A model generated the notes under the pieces. The model was not told where the DNA came from, made no database searches, and was given only the letters and a program-made list of their open reading frames with translations. Below, one piece after another: positions 61,331 through 64,000 of a stretch of 64,000 nt of DNA (the stretch's first letter is position 1; each line of letters opens with the position of its first letter). This DNA is from JAGNRR01 sp965230665 (GTDB lineage Bacteria; Bacteroidota; Bacteroidia; Chitinophagales; Chitinophagaceae): positions 3,038,001 through 3,102,000 of the forward strand of contig CBDDLM010000004.1 in NCBI GenBank assembly GCA_965230665.1. The letters run 5' to 3'. A program made the translations under genes and the position numbers.

Positions 61331-62601
61331 TGGCCATAATAATTAGTAATCAACCCGCAACTGATTCTTTGAATGCCGCTTATCGTCCGGTATACTTTCA
61401 AGTGTTTGCCAATCAGTCTCCGCAAATGACGGGGGAAGCACCTGTTGTATACGCTGATATCTACATTAATAATGTTTACTATAAATCTATATTTCAAACG
61501 CAATATGAATTTAAGTTTTCTGGTTTTGGAGTCTACCGGTTTGATATTCAAGATGTCCTGCAAGAGTACCATTTTCACAATAAACCTAGCGTAAACTTTG
61601 ATCCTGTTCAACTGGAGTACAATGATATTCTTCACGTGTTCGTTCGATTTAGGTATACTTGGTATGATTCAGACGGTATTCTGCATCAGGAAGGGCCTAT
61701 TCCACAGCAGGCCACAAAACATACTCAATCGGTCGCTGGTGGTGGCTTACAATCCAATACGTTCAAAAGCTTCAATGCGACAATCCAACATGAGAATAAT
61801 CTGGATTTGTTGTCTCATTTACAATTTTATAATGACTTCTACGCTGTAGGTAATAATCTCAGGTTAACGCATATGCCTGGGATAAAGTGCAGTTGTCTGG
61901 ATAGTTATGATTGGGTACCAATGACTACAACCATATTCTCAATGCCTACATCCTTAGTACAACAAATTGATGTTACTTATCGCAATGGAAGTACTGCTTC
62001 ATTTTCGAATAATGTGAATGTACCTGTACCGCAAGCACCTTGGCATTTATTCTATTTTGCTACAGGTCCAAAGCAAATGCAAAATGACTTTCCAGGTGTT
62101 AATTGGGGACAGGTACGGTCTTACATAATAATTTATGCAGCTCCTTTCTTTGAAGCAGCACGGCAGGAGTTTAAAATACAATGTTGTGAAGAATATCCTG
62201 TTAGTCTTTTCTTCTTGAATTACATCGGACAATACGATAGTATCAGTTTCCGGGACTCTGTAGAATATTACAACACAAAATCAGAACGTTGGGAGAAGCC
62301 GTTGAGTTTGTTTCATACTAAGGATATCGGTGGATATAAAAGGCATAATGTACGTGCCAACGAAAAACATAAAGCAAAAATCAATTTTTATAATGATACC
62401 AATAAGGAGTGGCTTAAGGAAATGTTGGACAGCCCAAGCGCTTTTGTTCTTTTTAAGGGTATTGAGGGACAGGCTGATGCATTTGTACCCGTCAACTTGA
62501 TCGATGTGAGCGACTATCAATTAGTGAAAGAAGAACAAGAACACTTCTATGAATACGAAATAATTTTTGAACCAGGTAATGAGACAATTAGACAGAGATA
62601 A
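61330..62601 (+). CDS. hypothetical tail or baseplate protein
   Basis: This 423-residue, largely beta-stranded protein opens MAIIISNQPATDSLNAAYRPVYFQVFA and contains YRFDIQDVLQEYHFHNKP, SLFFLNYIGQYDSISF and YEIIFEPGNETIRQR. The style is that of tail-tip or baseplate-associated proteins of Bacteroidota phages. Exact role is unknown. It ends directly at the convergent lipoprotein gene. Confidence 0.55.
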   Translation: MAIIISNQPATDSLNAAYRPVYFQVFANQSPQMTGEAPVVYADIYINNVYYKSIFQTQYEFKFSGFGVYRFDIQDVLQEYHFHNKPSVNFDPVQLEYNDILHVFVRFRYTWYDSDGILHQEGPIPQQATKHTQSVAGGGLQSNTFKSFNATIQHENNLDLLSHLQFYNDFYAVGNNLRLTHMPGIKCSCLDSYDWVPMTTTIFSMPTSLVQQIDVTYRNGSTASFSNNVNVPVPQAPWHLFYFATGPKQMQNDFPGVNWGQVRSYIIIYAAPFFEAARQEFKIQCCEEYPVSLFFLNYIGQYDSISFRDSVEYYNTKSERWEKPLSLFHTKDIGGYKRHNVRANEKHKAKINFYNDTNKEWLKEMLDSPSAFVLFKGIEGQADAFVPVNLIDVSDYQLVKEEQEHFYEYEIIFEPGNETIRQR

Positions 62602-63021
62602 TTACAAATCAATAGATGCTTGGTATTCTCCAGTGCTAGGTTCATACTTGCAGGTATCTGTAGCTATGAGATTGCCATTCTCTCGTATGGTGATCGCAAC
62701 AGTTGAATCTTTATCAAAATTTATAATTGACATATATATATCCCGTGTACGAAATGGTACTACTTCATTGTGTTTCGAAAAGGGATGGCTGGAATACTCC
62801 CAAACCCATTTGTTATCAATGGTTAGCCATTTATCTGATATGTGTTCCCTGATAATAGAGGAGCTAATGGAGTTATTAGGATTATACACTTCGTATGTGT
62901 ATTCAACCAAAGGATTTGCCTCATCGTACTTTTTAAAAAGAGCATCCTTGTCAACCGAGTTATCCTTTTTACAGGATCCGAAGAAACCAACAATTATTAG
63001 TGCTAACAATAGCTTTTTCAT
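62602..63021 (-). CDS. prophage lipoprotein on the opposite strand
   Basis: This protein has 139 residues from the ATG at 63021. It has a signal peptide with lipobox FGSC at about residue 17, followed by a globular domain with AIT-rich strands (STVAITIRENGNLIATDTCKYE). It is inserted between two rightward late genes and points against them, the mark of a moron. A TATATTTA box at about 63060-63068 is a candidate promoter. Surface lipoproteins of prophages can block superinfection, which would be a testable role. Confidence 0.65.
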   Translation of the reverse strand: MKKLLLALIIVGFFGSCKKDNSVDKDALFKKYDEANPLVEYTYEVYNPNNSISSSIIREHISDKWLTIDNKWVWEYSSHPFSKHNEVVPFRTRDIYMSIINFDKDSTVAITIRENGNLIATDTCKYEPSTGEYQASIDL

Positions 63022-63044
63022 AGTCAATAAAATTACTAAATATC

Positions 63045-64000
63045 ATGGGTATTTCTAAATATACAAGCGTAAAAATAGAAGGGAATGAGGCTGATTTAAC
63101 CGAAATCGACCAACTGCCCATCAGTTTCGACTATGAATTAGAGGATGGGAAGAATTTCAAGTCCAAAAGTGGCTCTAAAAGCCTTTCTATTGGATTTCCT
63201 GCGACAACAAATAACCAAGGTATTTTCAACGATTTTACCAATGTTGAGCGTCAAGATAATACACCTGGAGAGGTATTATCCAAATTGAGAGCGGTGGTAA
63301 TCGCCAATAATGGTCAGGAGCTATTAGTTGGGAAGTTACAAATGCGAAGAGGGGGACATACCAACAAACCAACCAAGTACGTTGCCGATTGCTTTGGGCA
63401 AAATTCAGATTGGGCACTGGATCTCAAAGAAAAGACTTTGCATGATTTTGTTAACCCTTTATTACACTATTTCGATGATGGTACATCAGGTTTGGCAGGT
63501 GGAGGAAATAATATCCAACAGTCCTGGTTATATGATGGTATGGATGAGGATTATGACTATGTGTATGCTCCTGTATTATTTCATAATAAACCAGATGAGA
63601 ACTACGCCAACATTAACGCAAATTATCTAACCCCATCAATTTCTCCATACTGGATTATTTACCGGGCGTTTAAATCGATAGGTTATAAAATCAAATCCGA
63701 TTTTCTAAACTCTCCTCTTTTCAGACAGCAAGTAATGCCGTTCACATGGAGTGATTTTACAAGATTTGACAATGAGGAAGTAGAGCAATTATTATTCCGT
63801 GCTGTTCAAAATGGTTCCTTAACCGATACCCATAATAACGATGGTCCTTTGTCGCCAACTCTGAATTTACCAATTTTGGACAACATAGGAAAGGGATTCG
63901 ACAATGGAGGCGTATACAGCTATAATGCTGCCGTTCCAGATCGATATAGATTTACGTACAACCCTCCACCAGTGATTGGAAATAATCCAAATATCCCTAA
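63045..64000 (+). CDS. large tail/baseplate protein, partial
   Basis: The ATG at 63045 opens a frame that stays open to the window edge (318 residues visible). It begins GISKYTSVKIEGNEADLTEIDQLPISFDYELEDGKNF and continues with strand-rich sequence (TNNQGIFNDFTNV, LVGKLQMRRGGH, SPYWIIYRAFKSIGYKI). Long proteins of this kind sit among tail-tip genes. The true end and any receptor-binding domain lie outside the window. Confidence 0.65.
   Translation, partial: MGISKYTSVKIEGNEADLTEIDQLPISFDYELEDGKNFKSKSGSKSLSIGFPATTNNQGIFNDFTNVERQDNTPGEVLSKLRAVVIANNGQELLVGKLQMRRGGHTNKPTKYVADCFGQNSDWALDLKEKTLHDFVNPLLHYFDDGTSGLAGGGNNIQQSWLYDGMDEDYDYVYAPVLFHNKPDENYANINANYLTPSISPYWIIYRAFKSIGYKIKSDFLNSPLFRQQVMPFTWSDFTRFDNEEVEQLLFRAVQNGSLTDTHNNDGPLSPTLNLPILDNIGKGFDNGGVYSYNAAVPDRYRFTYNPPPVIGNNPNIP

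Larger units (their letters stand above)
36802..64000. mobile_element. prophage, left part (continues beyond window)
   Basis: From the truncated tRNA-His to the right edge the genes are phage-like: CI-type repressor with divergent Cro-like gene, RecT and RecE-like nuclease, DnaB and replication protein, methyltransferases, terminase subunits and tail-like genes, mostly rightward with start-stop overlaps. At least 27 kb are present. No integrase, portal, major capsid or lysis gene is recognisable in this part. The integrase may lie near the right end. The element is AT-rich like the host. Confidence 0.92.

Noticed and set aside
62567..63058. 163-residue plus-strand frame
   Set aside because: It is antisense to the lipoprotein gene, which has a signal peptide and lipobox.
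36802..64000. retron, diversity-generating element or CRISPR array
   Set aside because: No reverse transcriptase frame, no template-variable repeat pair and no regularly spaced repeats were found.

Overview
The window looks like a Bacteroidota chromosome (flavobacterial, saprospiral or related) carrying the left part of an integrated prophage. The host side shows typical markers of the phylum. There are proteins with C-terminal type IX secretion sorting domains, a DUF4249 lipoprotein, TonB, a bacillithiol-type YtxJ protein, a three-subunit proton-translocating transhydrogenase and a CcmE/CcmF cytochrome c assembly pair. Many starts are preceded by the Bacteroidota -7 box TAnnTTTG rather than by a Shine-Dalgarno sequence.

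Host region, 1 to about 36,760. A leftward group (4328 to 1) holds ribBA, a uracil-DNA glycosylase-like protein, a CNNM/CBS membrane protein and a GT39-like glycosyltransferase cut by the window edge. Next come two tandem secreted FG-GAP paralogues. A divergent aspartate kinase / acyl-CoA carboxylase promoter follows, built from an 11-bp inverted repeat, with an RsmB-like methyltransferase after the carboxylase. Then come three tandem EGF-like lipoproteins, ccmF-like, ccmE, dcd, two paralogous secreted proteins and the pnt operon. Further right are tonB, DUF4249, trxB, a cytochrome/beta-propeller lipoprotein, folB, ytxJ, a saccharopine dehydrogenase-like gene, panB, an outer-membrane barrel, a GNAT and a membrane-anchored response regulator. 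An ECF sigma/anti-sigma pair follows, whose anti-sigma gene runs into a TPR frame across an A8 tract. A SirB1-like gene closes the host part.

Phage region, about 36,802 to beyond 64,000. Its left junction is the 3' part of a tRNA-His gene whose 5' half is replaced by foreign sequence. The lysogeny module reads left: CI-like repressor, DUF4145 protein, small HTH protein. A divergent operator and promoter lead to a rightward early module: Cro-like protein, small ORFs, RecT, a coiled-coil protein, a RecE-like nuclease, a structured RNA gap with a tRNA-Leu-like gene that lacks a normal anticodon arm, several small proteins, a short C5-cytosine methyltransferase, an SNF2 helicase, an ASCH protein, a DUF4373 replication protein and DnaB. 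After more small ORFs come an adenine methyltransferase, a DUF1064 nuclease-like protein, a ParB-domain methyltransferase, terminase subunits, and structural genes that resemble tail more than head. No integrase, portal, capsid or lysis gene is recognisable before the right edge. Two genes on the opposite strand, a multi-TM protein and a lipoprotein, are likely lysogenic-conversion (moron) genes.

The features most worth pursuing are the aberrant tRNA-Leu-like RNA with its flanking hairpins, the inverted repeat shared by two late-type phage promoters, the 30-residue tandem duplication inside the ParB methyltransferase, and the A8 tract joining the anti-sigma and TPR frames.
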